A stretch of 64,000 nt of DNA from Sceloporus undulatus. Its lineage: Eukaryota; Chordata; Lepidosauria; Squamata; Phrynosomatidae. The stretch covers positions 100,247,063-100,311,062 of the forward strand of contig NC_056524.1 in the NCBI RefSeq assembly GCF_019175285.1, written 5' to 3'. The stretch's first letter is position 1. The number at the start of each line of letters is the position of its first letter. The translations under genes and the position numbers were made by a program. This document shows positions 11,550 to 24,343 of the stretch, piece by piece. The notes below the pieces were generated by a model. That model made no database searches. It saw only the letters and a list, made by a program, of their open reading frames with translations, and had not been told where the DNA came from.

Positions 11550-12960
11550 TATTATTAGCTTAGCTGAAGCAGTCTTAGATTAAATTACCCTGTTTAGCTT
11601 CCAAGAATTTGGTGCAAAGTATTTGTTCACAAATATGGAAAGTGAGAGTAAAGCTTGCCAGTGGAGAGGTTAAGGTACTGGACTGGGAAGTCCTGCTTTC
11701 AAATACTGTCTTCTCCTTGAAAGGTAACCACTATCTTTCACAGAGTTTTTAGGACAATAAAAAGGGAAGGGAAAGAACAATGTGGCCTGTCTGGCATCCC
11801 AGAGAACAGAGGAGGTATTAATGGAACCAGTAAATAAATGTTTGAAATTCTCAATCCATGCTCGATTAAGACAAGATAAAGGTGCTGTCAGTTGATAAGG
11901 AAAGTAATCATGGGGCTGTACTCCTTTCTGAAGGATCTGTTTTGTCATATGAGGCTATTTCTAAACCCAACATTGCACCCAGAGGGTTGGTAAAGCTGCT
12001 GTGATCAGAAGTGCCTTTCCCTAGTTTTAGCTAATCTGCCATTGCAACACCTCCTTGTAAAGATGGATCTGACCATGTCTGCCTGAAGTCAATAGAGTTC
12101 AGTATTATCTGTGGTTTTGCATTTCCATGGTAAGTCTGGGAATGCATCCCCTGCAGATGTGGGGCAGGCGTAATGTACTCCTTAGCTCAACTGTCTATGA
12201 GCAACAAGCCAATAATGTACAAATCATTTGCTGCAGCATAAACACACATGCAGGGACTTGCTCAATGGAAAACCTTAAATAAGATATATTATGGTGATCA
12301 GTGCATTATCCAAGGACCTGAAGAGCTCAAAAGACTCCCATGGGTTTAACTTTTAAATCTGGAATGACAGCACCTCCCAAAGGGTTGAATTAATGCTATG
12401 CAAAATAACAAGCCATGCAGGCTTAAAAACAAGCCCTCATCCTCTCCATCTGTGCCACAGTTGCTGTGTATTATATAACAACGGAAGAGTGGATGAGCAT
12501 TACTATTTTGTTTTCCTAGTGCACACAGCCCATTAGCCAGGCAATATTCCTTAGGCCATTCTGAGAGACAAGAAAGCTACTTGGGAAAAGTGACAGTACA
12601 AAGAAGGTCTGTATCATCTGAAGAAAAGTTGTGAAGCAGGAAATCTGGCTCTTAACTAGTCTATCTCCTTATTAACACCTAGCAGGCGTTCTTACCCTGA
12701 GACTTCTAATTAGTGAAAATCTGATCCTGCTCAGCAGAAGCTCTGCAGCTTCATCCTTCCATGCAATTTAAAAAAGCATCCTGGCAAACCTATTTGTTGC
12801 CGCAGGTAATTATTAGTGTTCCCATGCTGCTCCCTATTATTTATAACTAATATGAGCACAATGAGGGCTAAATTCAGAGCTCCTTGTGTATTTATTAGTT
12901 AAATTTAAATTACACTTCTCCTTCATTGAAATTAAGGCAATGTACAAAGCTCTCCATCCT
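11550..12960. other. Noncoding stretch with a possible conserved block
   Basis: No gene or repeat recognised. 12660-12900 is AT-rich with several TAATTA-type core sites (TCTAATTAG, GGTAATTATTAG, TATTAGTTAAAT) and no repeat signature. This is the only part that looks as if it might be a conserved noncoding element, which cannot be decided without alignment. Confidence 0.35.
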
Positions 12961-12968
12961 TCCCACTT

Positions 12969-13100
12969 TGTCCTCACAAGAACCCTGTAAATTAGGATCG
13001 GGGTGAGAAACTGACTGGCCTAAATGAGTTTCACAAGTCAGTGGAGTCTTGAACATGAATCTCCCAGAACAATGCTCTAACCATTGCACCACAATTGCTT
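12969..13100 (-). mobile_element. tRNA SINE fragment
   Basis: CACAAGAACCCTGTAAATTAGG at the left and the tRNA-like end GCTCTAACCATTGCACCACA at the right, in a MIR-like arrangement; strongly diverged. Confidence 0.65.
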
Positions 13101-13109
13101 CAAATATGG

Positions 13110-14640
13110 TGCATTTCTTCCACCAATATAAGAGAACTGGTAACAAACAAGAGAAAAATTAAGGTCAGAAAGAAGAATTATCACTGATTTTAGTGCATAT
13201 TCTTCCATTTTACAGATTCTGCATACAGATTCTGGCTCTTTTAGAGCAATTCTGTTCCTTAGTAGTACAACAAAATGACCACATATTTTCCTTCTAGAAC
13301 AGGGTGGGAATAACACAGCCCACCAAATGTTATTTGACTGCAAGTTCTAGAAGTGATAAAAACTGGAGAGCACCCAGTAGAATCCACAGGAAAAGAGACA
13401 ACGCTCAAGTGCTCAATGAATGGCTGTTTTATTTTGGGAAAAGCCCAATACATTTCAGCCTATATATATTTCAATGGCCTTCTTTAGGGGTTTATGAAAT
13501 CTAACTGCAGAAAATTCTGAAGCTGAGAACTGCATTCCATTTGCTGGAAACCAAAGAAACCAAAGTTTAAAGTTTAAAACTGAAGGTATTTCAGGAGCAA
13601 TATCCAGCATGCCAATAGTGAGAAATGCTAGGAGTTACAGTCCAACAACAGCTAGAAGTCCACACTTGCCCATCACTATTATTAGCAGTGTATTAATTAG
13701 TGTTTTCATAGTATAAGTAATTGAATTCACATTTTAATAAATATCTTTTCTTGTACTTTATTGAAATCTTCCCAGTTATGTGGGAAACTATCTTGCATTC
13801 TAAACTGGGCAGAAAGGTGGTACATAAATCAAATACATAAATCAAGCAATTTCTCCTCCAAAGTAAAAGACCACCCAGCAAGGGATGAAAGGACCATCAA
13901 GGTACCATCTAGGGCAGTCTTTAAAGCAGCAAGCCAAGACAGCAGCACTGTTAAAATAGGTATGCATGTGATTCATCTATTTTATAAAAACTGGGAGATG
14001 TTTTCTTCAATGTTTTCTTTCCAGTAAATGCTATTTAAAAAATCTAAAGATATCTCCTCCCCTTCCATACTTAGGACAGTTAAGATTCTTGTAACTTTTG
14101 CAATCAAATGCAATTCTTACAACATTCGTAGTCATGGCTGGTGAGGACATCAGCCAAGGCCATTTTGGTAGCTGCCCTTAGGGTCTAGAAGTCTCTTCCA
14201 AGGGGTTATACAGACAGTGAAAATAATCCAGGTAGAATCTGGTTTGAATCTTTGTTGTTCACATGCATTTCAAATGCATCTGATTAAGTTTGGGTGGGGG
14301 CTGCCAAAACACCCACTTAACCTGGGATAATCGATGTTGGATTTCCCCTCAAGGGAAATATTTTCTAAAATATTCAGATTTTCAAGTGTGTGAATAACCG
14401 ATGCAAACAGATCCAGGATAAACTGGGACAAACCTTGCATGCCTTGAACATGCTTCAAATACATTTGTATCATTAATACCATCTTTATTCAAATGCTGGC
14501 ACATGTAAGATGCACAGAGATGTGCACAGATGCAGCTCCATAGTGTGAATAACAAATCCAGAGTGAGTGAGTGAAATTATTTGCAAAGTTGCGATAAAAA
14601 CAACAACATTTGAATAACCCCAGGAGAGACTAAAAAGACC
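13110..14640. other. Noncoding stretch, short MITE traces only
   Basis: A worn element with GCTAGGAGTTACAGTCCAAC lies near 13630. Otherwise I see no gene and no clear repeat. Confidence 0.35.
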
Positions 14641-14763
14641 CTCTCCTTGCTGTCTTTATTATATTTATATATATACCTTTTCCCAAAAATAGGACTCAAG
14701 GCAGTTTACAATAGTAAAAAACAGTACAAATTAAAGAGTACAAATTAAAAGCATACAAAAAGG

Positions 14764-14773
14764 NNNNNNNNNN

Positions 14774-14855
<82 letters not shown>
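14764..14855. repeat. Assembly gap (14764-14773) followed by a TTA microsatellite
   Basis: Ten N bases abut about 82 bp of pure TTA repeat. The repeat follows LINE 3' sequence (CAAGGCAGTTTACAATAG near 14698-14715), so it is probably the expanded tail of an L2-type copy, and the gap reflects failure to assemble the array. Confidence 0.85.
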
Positions 14856-15082
14856 GCCAGGCAGGCAAAGCCTTTATTTAGTTTTGACGGGCTTTTAAAA
14901 CTGAAGGTTTTTAAGGAAAGGGTTTTTAACTGCTTTTTATTCTTTTTTAAGTGTACATTTCAAATTATTTTAGTATTGTTAATAGCTTAATTCTACTTTA
15001 TGGTTGATATTTTGTATCTTTTGAACTATAATTTGTATTTGTAAGCTGCCATGAGTCCAGGTTTGGGGGAAAATATTGTAAG

Positions 15083-15303
15083 AGCCAGTGCAGAGTAATG
15101 GTTTGAGCACTGGATTATGACTCTGGAGACAAGGGTCTGATTCCGAGCTCAGCCATGAAATCCACTTGGTGGTAATGGGCAAGTCACCTGCTCTCAGCTT
15201 CAGGAGAAGGCAATGGCAAACCTCCTCTGAACAAATCTTGCTAAGAAAACCTGTTAGGGTTGCCATTCGTCGGAAACAGCTCGAAGGCACACAACAACAA
15301 CAA
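15083..15303 (+). mobile_element. MIR/CORE-like SINE, full length
   Basis: Complete from the tRNA-like head (GTAATGGTTTGAGCACTGG, box B-like GGGTCTGATTCC) through the CORE-like block to CTCGAAGGCACACAACAACAAC. The best full-length example in the window. Confidence 0.9.
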
Positions 15304-16584
15304 AGAAAAATGACGATGACTCATGATGATGATGATTATAATATAGCAGCAGCAGCAGCAGTAATAAAAAAAACTTGGAACTAATCACAATTGTAGCATG
15401 ACCATTTTAAAGTACATTAGCTACAACTGCACCTGTTTCTCCCAGGAAAACTAACCCCTAAAAGCACACCTGAGCCTTATGCTATTCAAATATTACACCT
15501 CTCAATAGGGCTATATTTTGCATGTGTCTCTGAGCAATCACGAGACATGTCTTGAGAAGCATAATTTATTGGTTATGTAATGAATGTTATGGTTTGCAAC
15601 AGGTCTAAAGCAAAAATAGCTGCCTGGTAGAACATATGGTTTGCAAGTTTCAGATCCTTCTGGATACTACTATGGTTGGCTTTCCTCTCTGAGCAGCCCA
15701 GGAAGTGTCATCATAGGCAAAATTTACTGGTTACATAATTAATGTTTTCCTGTTAAACCTATTTTCACATGCAAAAGGCAAAAAAAAATTGTTGTCGTAC
15801 AAGGCATGCTTTGCATGTGTCAAACACCATTCCCAATACATGGCACCTCAGAAAGAAGTGTGAGGATTGAAAATAAAATAAAAATTATGAGGGTGGGGGG
15901 AGGGAAGAAATCAGAGGGGTTGGGAGATTCTGGGAGTTGGAGTCCAAAAAGGAATATTGCCAAGCTCTGCCCTGAGTGCTGGAAAAAAGAACTGAAGTTA
16001 CAGGAGATTTCATGTCTCCTTTGGCTTGAGGCAAATTTGGATTCACTCAAGGGAGGCCACATCACGCCTTGGATTGACAATCTGTTTGTAGTGCCAGCGT
16101 AGATGTGGAACATCTGATGCAAAGCAGGATATTCAGCACACCTTCCCCCGCCCGTCCTCACTGAGCAACCGTAAGCACTTTCCACACACGCCTGTTTCTG
16201 TAATGCAGAATTTCCTGTCAGAAGGCATAACATTAGGCTTTCCACCTTCATCGCCTCCTCTACAAACCTGTAGCTCTGCACCTTTAAAAATATATTCCAC
16301 ATGAAAATATTTAAAGTGTGCATCTTCCTCTTTTTTCTATCCTGAGGAAAGCTGCCCCTCCTGAGATTTCTGCATGCCACACAGTTGTTAAAGGCAGAAA
16401 GTGACAGGGGAAAAAACAGAAGCAAACCTTCAGCAAAATGCCTGTTTTGAAAGAGAACTCTTTCATTTAGGAACATTTATCTTTCTACTGACCCAGATTC
16501 CAGTTCTAATTGGAATCTCTGGCCTGTTGTCTTTTCAGGATTAGATATGAGGACGCTTTGCCTGATCCAGAACCTCCCTAGAAG

Positions 16585-16850
16585 CCAACGGGATTAAACT
16601 GAGACTGTCATACCTTGGACATACATGTGTCACAAGAAGACATGAGTCCCTATAAAAGACAATAATGTTTGGTAAGGTAGAAGGAATTGGAAAAAGATGA
16701 TCATGTTATAGATGGATAGAGTCAATCAAGGCAGCCATGCCCCTGAGTCTACAAGACCTGATCAGGGCTGTGAACGAGAGGGTAACATGGAGGTCTCTCA
16801 TTCATAGGGTCACCATAAGTCAAAGTTGATTTGATGGCGGTTAACAAAAA
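16585..16850 (+). mobile_element. RTE/BovB-type LINE 3' fragment
   Basis: Degenerate copy with ATTAAACTGAGACTGTCATA, TGGATAGAGTCAATCAAGGC and CATTCATAGGGTCACCATAAG. Parallel to the better copy 480 bp downstream (17070), perhaps an old duplication. Confidence 0.7.
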
Positions 16851-17069
16851 TCAATTCTTCAGTGTTGGAGAAGGAACCTTCAGTTTAGGTGACTCCTTTG
16901 GTAAAACAAATGGAAGAACAATCTTTGCTTGCCTGGAAAGCTGAACAGTGAAGAAAGTTGACAGAGAGAGAATCAACACATTTAAAATATGGTGCTGGAG
17001 AAAAGTTTTACAGACACATGGAAACAACAAATGAATGGATCTTAGGGCAAATCAGGTTTAACCACTCTC

Positions 17070-17330
17070 TAGAAGCCAACATGACTAAACTGAGGCTATT
17101 ATACTTTGGACATATCATGAGATGACAAGACTCCCTGGAAAAGACAACAAGACAAAAAGACAAAAGACAAAAGTGGACGGCAGTAGTAAAAGAGGGAGAC
17201 TGTGCTACAAGTGGATTGATTCAGCAAAGGAAGCCATGGCCCTGAATTTGCAAGCTTCAGCAGGGCAGTCGATGACCCAGGATTGGAAGTCTTTCATTCA
17301 CAGGGTCACCATAAGCCAATCAACAGTAAA
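17070..17330 (+). mobile_element. RTE/BovB-type LINE 3' fragment
   Basis: Encodes SSKRGRLCYKWIDSAKEAM and WKSFIHRVTISQS, the C-terminus of a BovB-like reverse transcriptase. An open frame continues by chance into the L2 copy starting at about 17345. Confidence 0.75.
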
Positions 17331-17344
17331 TAATAACAACACCT

Positions 17345-17800
17345 GGAACTGTACCAAAACTGGCTTGGGCCCAGGATACCTTAAGGACCGCCTCTCTCCA
17401 TACAATCCGCCCCGCACACTCAGAACATCTGGGCAGCAGCTATTGAGGGTTCCGGGGGCAAGGTTAACCTCCACCTCAAGGAGGACCTTTTCCATCTCGG
17501 CCCCAACCCTCTGGAACACGCTGCCCATAGAGCTCCGCTCGGCCACCTCCCTGGCCCAGTTTAAGAAGGAGCTAAAAACCTTCTTATTTTTATTAGCATT
17601 CCCGGATGCTGGTCCCGGTTAGCTTCCCCCCCTCTGGCAGCAGTGGTCGGCTGGCCAGAAATTGGTTTTAATGTGATTTTAATGATTATTGTTGTTATTA
17701 TTTATTGTGATGTATTTGTATTTGTATTTGTATTATGTTGTGCACCGCCCTGATCATGGGAACGGGCGGTATAAAAATAAAATTTTATTTATTATTTATT
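17345..17800 (+). mobile_element. L2-type LINE 3' end
   Basis: Encodes LGPGYLKDRLSPYNPPRTLR, then STSRRTFSISAPTLWNTLP and SLAQFKKELKTFLF, the conserved C-terminus of L2-clade reverse transcriptases. It ends with a 3' UTR carrying GCACCGCCCTGATCATGGG / ACGGGCGGTATAAAA and a TTTATTTATT tail. The coding part is open to its natural end and looks fairly young. Confidence 0.85.
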
Positions 17801-18164
17801 TAAAAGTAAAAGTAAAAGATAGGGCATCCTACAGAAAATCTGCATATCTATGGTTGGGGTGTCATTTCCTAACAATGGCATGCCCAAGTGGTACAAGAGA
17901 AAATTTTGCTGCTCCATTTGTATAATTCCAAAACAGACAACCACCAATGTACCAGAGCCAGCAGGAGCAGTTTCTTTTCCCCCAACTGTATCTGCATAAA
18001 AACTCCATGTATAAATGGTCTACATATGTGAGCAGTGTAATATCTAAAGATCTGAAAATGGAATTATCACAGCAGGCCCTTCTACTTAACAGGTTCCCCG
18101 CTTGCTAAGTATTCACCTGAACCTGCATGATATACTATAATGATAAACTATAACACTAACAATG

Positions 18165-18775
18165 TGAAGTTGAAGGCTTTCACAGCCTGCATCCATAGTA
18201 TTTTGTGGATTTTTCAGGCTATGTGGCCATGTTCTAGAAGAATTTATTCTTGACATTTTGCCGGCATCTGTGACTGGCATCTTCAGAGAATGGTGTCATG
18301 GAGGTGTGAGGGGTATATATACTGTGTGACCCTTGGTTGAGAGGAAGTAATTTACATGTTAATCTACATGTTGGTCTGTTGCTGATTGGCAAGGCCTCAG
18401 GGTGGGAAGATATGCAAGGTGGATAGGTGTCTATTTAATTAGTGATCCATTGTTTGCTGGGAAACCCCTTAACCCTGGGTGATGTTCATTTGCATGTGCC
18501 CAGTCTTGATTTTGGTGTATTTCAGGACTGATAGCCAAACTTGGTTTACTTTCAGTTTTTTTTTTCTTTCCTTTTAAAGCTGTCAAGGTCTTTGTGGATT
18601 TCAATGGCATCCCCATACATTCTGATCTGATAGTTGTTGGCATGGTCCAGAATTTCAGTGTTTTCAAATAGCATTTTATGCCCAGGTTGGTTTATAGCAT
18701 GTTCTGTTACTGCTGATTTTTCTGGCTGAACCAGTCTGTGGTGTCTCTCAAAAGGTAGCTTATGTCACTCAAAAT
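18165..18775 (-). mobile_element. Penelope-like element 3' part (GIY-YIG endonuclease end)
   Basis: On the minus strand the reading HAINQPGHKMLFENTEILDH, then MYGDAIEIHKDLDSFKRKE, matches the C-terminal part of the GIY-YIG endonuclease of Penelope-like retroelements. It is followed by the 3' region with GCCAGTCACAGATGCCGGCA and AACATGGCCACATAGCCTGA. It is a broken, 5'-truncated copy. A shorter fragment of the same 3' region lies at 62466-62552. Confidence 0.75.
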
Positions 18776-19191
18776 TAGCTTATGTCAAAAAAATCACACT
18801 TCTTGTTTGAATCAGTAGGTGCATCTGTGTCTACTTATTTAAAGTGGTTAACTGATTCCTTATCTTCACTACCCAAACATTCTTTAATGGACTCCTTTGC
18901 CATAAAGTAGTGGCAACATAGGTGGGGGAGCTTTCATTATTGGCTTCTTCTCTATAGCCAGAACAATTGCTAATTCGTTCTTTACGGTGTACGGTGGCAA
19001 TTGTGACTTTAGAAGCAGGCTATTGTAAGTCCAAACAAAAAGAAAAGACAGGCCTAGGAGCCCATTAATTCTAAATCAGTGACATGCTAATATCATGTCG
19101 CTGTCTACCTCAAACAATTACAATTCTATATACTGTTGAACAATGTTGCAACTGTTCAAGGACCTCTCTTCTGTTCATTCAGTGCTTTACT

Positions 19192-19354
19192 ACACTACTT
19201 TTTGTTAAACTTGACTATCCCTCTATTCAACAAATGCAATTGTCTCGCAAACTTGCAGTGACAGAATTACTAATTGTAATTCTGTCACTGCAAGCTTGCA
19301 AGACAATTGCATTTGTTGAAAAGAGGGATAGTCAGGTTTAACAAAAAGTAGTGT
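19192..19354. repeat. Fold-back palindrome with 79-bp arms
   Basis: Arms 19192-19270 and 19276-19354 are complementary at 75 of 79 positions by my count, separated by 5 bases (TAATT). Neither end shows a terminus or target duplication that I recognise, so it may be an unnamed palindromic MITE or a template-switch product. Confidence 0.85.
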
Positions 19355-19714
19355 CTATTGTCTACAAGAGATTTTCTGTAATGCAATACAGAAGAATGAA
19401 GTCATGATATTTTGCTATGTATTTCCATACACTCTACATTCGAGTATCTGACTGATGGAAAGAGGGACATCTGTGGGTACAAGTAGAAGGTAAGTTCCAC
19501 AGTCCCAAATGCAAACATGGCTGTAGCTGAAACAGTAGGACTGAATGAACTGCCTTCCACAAATGTTGCCCAAACAATTCACTAACAAAATTATAATGGC
19601 ACATAAGAGTAAGCAAGGCATTTCCCATATGAAGAGAAAGGGGGGGGGAATCATATTCCTGTAATTTGAATGAAATGGTTTTAGTCACTGGAGCAGCAGA
19701 AAAGAAGCTCACTC

Positions 19715-20260
19715 CATCAAATATTTAAAGATGGCTATCACATCACTTCTCAGTCTTCCCTTCTCCAGATTAAACATACCCAGTCCCCTTGGTCATTCCA
19801 CATAGAACTTAATTTCTAGACTTTTCACCATCTTGGTTCCTCTCCTTTGAACATGTTCCAGATTGTCAACATCCTTCTTGAACTGTGGTGCCCAAAATTG
19901 GACACAAAATTCCTGATGAGGACTAACAAAGCAGAATAGTGTGGCCCTATTACTCCTTATTACTTACTTCACTGAGCCATTGCGGTGTAATGGTTTGAGC
20001 ACTGACTATGATTCTAGAGGGTTCAATTCCCAGCTCACCCATGAAACCCATTGGGTGACTTTAGGCAAGTCACATGCTCTCAACCTCAGGGGAAGGCAGT
20101 GACACTGAACAAATCTTGCCAAGAAAACCCCATGATAGATTCACCTTAGGATCACCATAAGTCAAAAACAACTTGAAGGCACACAACAAGAATATTTCCT
20201 CAATGGGGACCCTATACTCTTGTTGATACAGCCTTCATATTACAACTCTACAAGCAGTTA
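19715..20260 (-). mobile_element. CR1-type LINE 3' fragment, split by a SINE
   Basis: Contains the complement of a typical CR1 3' region: TCTCCAGATTAAACATACCC, CACCATCTTGGTTCCTCTCC, AACATCCTTCTTGAACTGTG and AAAGCAGAATAGTGTGGCCC, resuming after the SINE with CTATACTCTTGTTGATACAG. Confidence 0.8.
19976..20190 (+). mobile_element. MIR/CORE-like SINE nested in CR1
   Basis: Head GCGGTGTAATGGTTTGAGCA, tail CTTGAAGGCACACAACAAG. It interrupts the CR1 copy, so it inserted later. Confidence 0.85.
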
Positions 20261-20269
20261 TAAGATATT

Positions 20270-22140
20270 ATTTAAAGCTTGAAGGACAAGACTTCTTCAC
20301 ATGTTTAGAATTCCTAAGTAATGGTTTATTTTTCACAAATAAAGAGGGGTTTCCCTCACACTGTTATAGTTTCTGCTTCTTCTCAGCCTAGAGTCTTCCT
20401 TCCCTTGCAATTGTAATCAGAAAGATTGAAAAAACCTTTGAAACCACACCTGCCAATTATATCTGGATTCTAAAGCATAATGCAGCAGGCAAGCTAAAAT
20501 TTTGTTGTTTTCATAAGACAGAGACGCACTCCGAAAAATCCAGAAACGTTTGTGACAATCCTAAGTGATTCACACCAGCTGGGGAGTAGGTTTTTCAAGA
20601 AACATCACTGTCAAAGTTCATTTCAATACAAAACTTCAAAAAAAATTGTACAGCAACACAGAGATGTCCAGGCAATATGTAACAGTTAAATATACATCTC
20701 TGTGATAGAAATCAAACAAATACACATGTAGTTTTAAAGACATTTATCTTTTTTAATTAAAAAAATAACATACTGGATGATAGCCCCAATTACTTCAACA
20801 GGACTAAATGCATGTTCCTGTTTTCAAGGAACCAGGGGTGCTTTAAAACTTGCTTAAAAGGGGAAAAACTTTGGCCCACATGCCATGTTGTTAAAAAAAA
20901 TTAAAATACATATTAAGACGGTAAAAACTTAAATTGATTTTAGATCATCTGGGAGATTACTCAAAAACTAGGACACAGCAGGGCAAGGAGGAACGAGGAA
21001 AGAAAATCTTAACAATCCAAGAAATACCATTATCTGCATCCATGTGCTAGTGGTGGGCAGCATCCAGAGGTCTGGGGGCTGCACCTGCCCTCTGGACCTC
21101 ACCTGTGCCCTATGCCCTAGGAGGGGAGACTGGATACTAGGGTAAGAAAAGGGAACTGAGGAAGATGAGGTACTTTGCTCATCCCTACAAGATCGGCTGC
21201 AGATCCTCTGCAGAGGTTCATGTGCTAAATCCCTCAATAAATGCAATTATGGTAGAGAATGGACCTTTTGGCTGACCCAGATGAAGTCTAACACCGAGCC
21301 TAGTTGGGCAGGATTCAAATTAAAACAAACAACAAGTTTCTAAGGTGAAAGAATACAGCAACAGTTATACTGCAAAACACTTTTTTTTTAAAAAAAAAAA
21401 ACCTTCCTTGACCTAATTGCTTTGCATATTTTAATTAGCTTTTACAATTGCTCTTCTCCGCAAAAAAAAAAAAAAAGGGGGGGGGGAGTGGAAAAAAGAA
21501 AAAGGCATGAGGACATCCTATCATAGGAATAAGCAGACTTCAAGCTATGTTTGATGATGATTTTGATAGTGATGAGGATGATGATGACAACAATGATGCC
21601 ATATCCTGCCACTGAATACACAGATTCTCTTCCTAGTTTTCATTACTTTCATCATAATATTTCCTAGCAAGGAAACACTCGCTGGTTCTTCTTGTTAACC
21701 CCATTTATTTCCTCACCCTCTTCAGTCAGAAGAAAAAGGGGGGTTAGAAAATCAGTAGCAATATAGAAGAAAAGCAACAAAATGAGGAAGCTACTGGGAG
21801 TGTCCTCCTTTGCCTTGTCTGTAATAGGTGCCCAGGCAACCAGATTCCTTGCTACCTGTCCAAGGGTTACAGTTGACGTCACCTCCTTATAGTTCCACCA
21901 CCTAATTCTACTGCATGCACAGACCACACTTGATACTATTCGGGAAGACGTCTAAAAAGCAGGCAAATTGTGTAGAAATCAGCTTTACCACTCATGCCAT
22001 TGAGGTCCACTGTAACCACTCTCAGTATTTTGCAAAAATAATAATACAGTAATAAAATTCAGAACAAGATGGTTCCAGGCAGCAACATTTAATTACACGA
22101 ATTGCACAAGCATCCCATCTCAGTTGATGAATTCAAAGAG
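20270..22140. other. Noncoding stretch, no gene recognised
   Basis: Contains homopolymer runs (A-rich 21390-21402; A then G runs 21463-21487) and no coding or repeat signature I can support. Confidence 0.4.
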
Positions 22141-22144
22141 CAAA

Positions 22145-22382
22145 GCTCCAAAGACAGCAATAGCAATAGCATTTACAGTTCTATATCACTTAATAGTTAA
22201 CTCACCACACTCCAAGCAGCTTATAATTTGTAAACCAATTGCCCCCAACAAGGTGGGTACTCATTTTACCAATCTACAAAAGGATGGAAGGCACAGGCAC
22301 AGTCAACCTTGGAGCCCTGAGATCAAACTCACAACCTTGTGGCTGCAGTACCGCATTTAAGCACTGCACCACCAGGGCAAGA
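22145..22382 (-). mobile_element. Sauria SINE, near full length
   Basis: AATAGCAATAGCA tail at the left, GGTGGGTACTCATTTTACCA in the middle, and the tRNA-like end GCACTGCACCACCAGGGC at the right. Confidence 0.88.
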
Positions 22383-23945
22383 CAGTTACAAAACTGGTAC
22401 ACAAGAGCAGGTGCATCAAAAAAGAGAGAAGGTTTAGCTGTTATTTCAATGGTTCTTCTAAGCTTATCACTCCTTAGCTGATCACTTTACCTCCTCTCAT
22501 GTAAGTGAATGGCTGCCATTTTTTTATGGACAGGTGCAACACTTGTGAGGGGTGGTCTGGCAGACAAAAATCTGCCCTTTCATTCTTCTTGACACCTGGC
22601 AGTCTGGCCCTCACTAGCAATGATTCCATATAACTTTATCCAAGAAAGACGTCCTGGAAGAAAATAAGACCTCTACACATATATGCATTGTATCCAGTGG
22701 CATCTGTTTTCCAGCCAAATGGACACCGCTGATAGAACTGATCTCCCTATTTGCCCACTGTGTGCTCCCATATTTCCTCCAGAGAATTGAAGGAACTCTC
22801 TAGAGTTGATTCAGAGGGGGATGTGGTGGAGATGAGAGCATATGATATTGAATACATTTCTGTGCTTCCAATGCAATGACCAAGTGTTTCAATATAAGCT
22901 ACACACATTTATTTATAGGAGCTTTAACTCAATTTCTATTCCCAGCCCAGCAAAAACTAACCTACCAATTTTCACCCAAAACAGGCCACATAATTGAGGT
23001 TGGAAATGATACAGAGAGAAGCATCTGAACCAGGCTTTTATTCTAACCACATAAACACTGTTTTAGAAAGCCTTTAAAAAAAGTTTATACAGTTCTTCAA
23101 GGGCCTAAAAGAAGACATTGAAAGAGGAGGAGGAGGAAGCACAGTGTGGAACTACACCAAAAAGTGCCAATGAATGTGGTTAAGATTAAGAAGGAAACTA
23201 GTGCAGTCTTGAACCAAAAAAAAAGGAGAGTTTTATTTATCAATCTATTTTAAACATGCATGTTCTACCGAATTTGACCACATACCTGACTTTTGTAGTC
23301 ATAAACTCATATTCTACAGATTGCATTTTCTAGAATTCTCTGGAAGCATTTGAAACTGACCTGAATCCAAACTCGCAGCCTTGTATTATGACCCCACCCT
23401 CTTCCACTCTCCGATAATCTATATATCTGCTCTGGCAAATTAATTTCATGGTTTAGGAGTAAAATCTCCTATCTAATCAGCACCGAAAGTGGTAGACGTC
23501 AGACATGTTATGAAAGGTCAACATTTAACAGTTATGAAGAAGGAAGGAAGGAAGAAAAGGCAGCCTCACACTCAAAATGTTGATAGTGATTTCCCTCCAA
23601 CTAATTTTAATATTCATATTGAGGTTCCCTTTATCTGGATTAGGTCAAGCTATCATGATGGGATACACTCCTGACCTGGCTTTGCTAGTCAGGATGAAGG
23701 TAATCTGTGGGTATGAGAAATTCAAAAGAACTCCGTTGTCCAAACAAATCGCTGGTAGGTTGAGATTTGCTGGGCTGCGCCACTTCCTCTCAAGGGAAAT
23801 CAAGCTGGCTATGTTGCAACTGATGGGCCATCAAAACTGTATTATTATGTCAGGCCTGCATCTTTTATAATAATACTTTCTGATTTGCTTTTATATTGTG
23901 ATTTTATTGTGCATTCTTTTAGGGTCCCTGATAAGGAGGAAATTT

Positions 23946-23946
<1 letters not shown>

Positions 23947-24001
<55 letters not shown>

Positions 24002-24009
24002 CAGACAGA
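23947..24009. repeat. GATA/GACA microsatellite
   Basis: About 14 AGAT units grading into AGAC units; a GATA-type array of the kind common in squamates. Confidence 0.95.
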
Positions 24010-24343
24010 GTATATTCAAAAGTCAATAATAACATATGGAAGAGTCTGATAGAACAAAACAGTGACTGTATGAGGAAAAACGATAAGAAAAGCAATTGCA
24101 CATATTTATTCCATTTTTGGCATTGTTTTAGACACCCAGTGCCCCACAGCCCTGACAGTCACCAATGTGGGCCTGTTAACAATGAATGCATGCATGCATC
24201 TGGACTGGTGAACCAGGCAAAAGTATTTAAACATTCCTCCCCACCATTTCAATTGTAGATACAGAAAAGAGTTTTTCAGGGATAACTATGGGAAACAGAC
24301 AAACTGACTATTAACAGTCATTTAAAAGTAGAGTTTTAATCTT

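Noticed and set aside
15820-16476. Longest open frame in the window (218 codons, minus strand)
   Set aside because: No domain, unconvincing composition, no conserved block I recognise, and it runs through what looks like repeat-derived sequence near 15930-15960. Length alone is not enough in 64 kb read in six frames.
17122-17622. 166-codon frame that looks like one LINE protein
   Set aside because: It is a chance join of two different LINE remnants, a BovB-type C-terminus and an L2 C-terminus, annotated separately.
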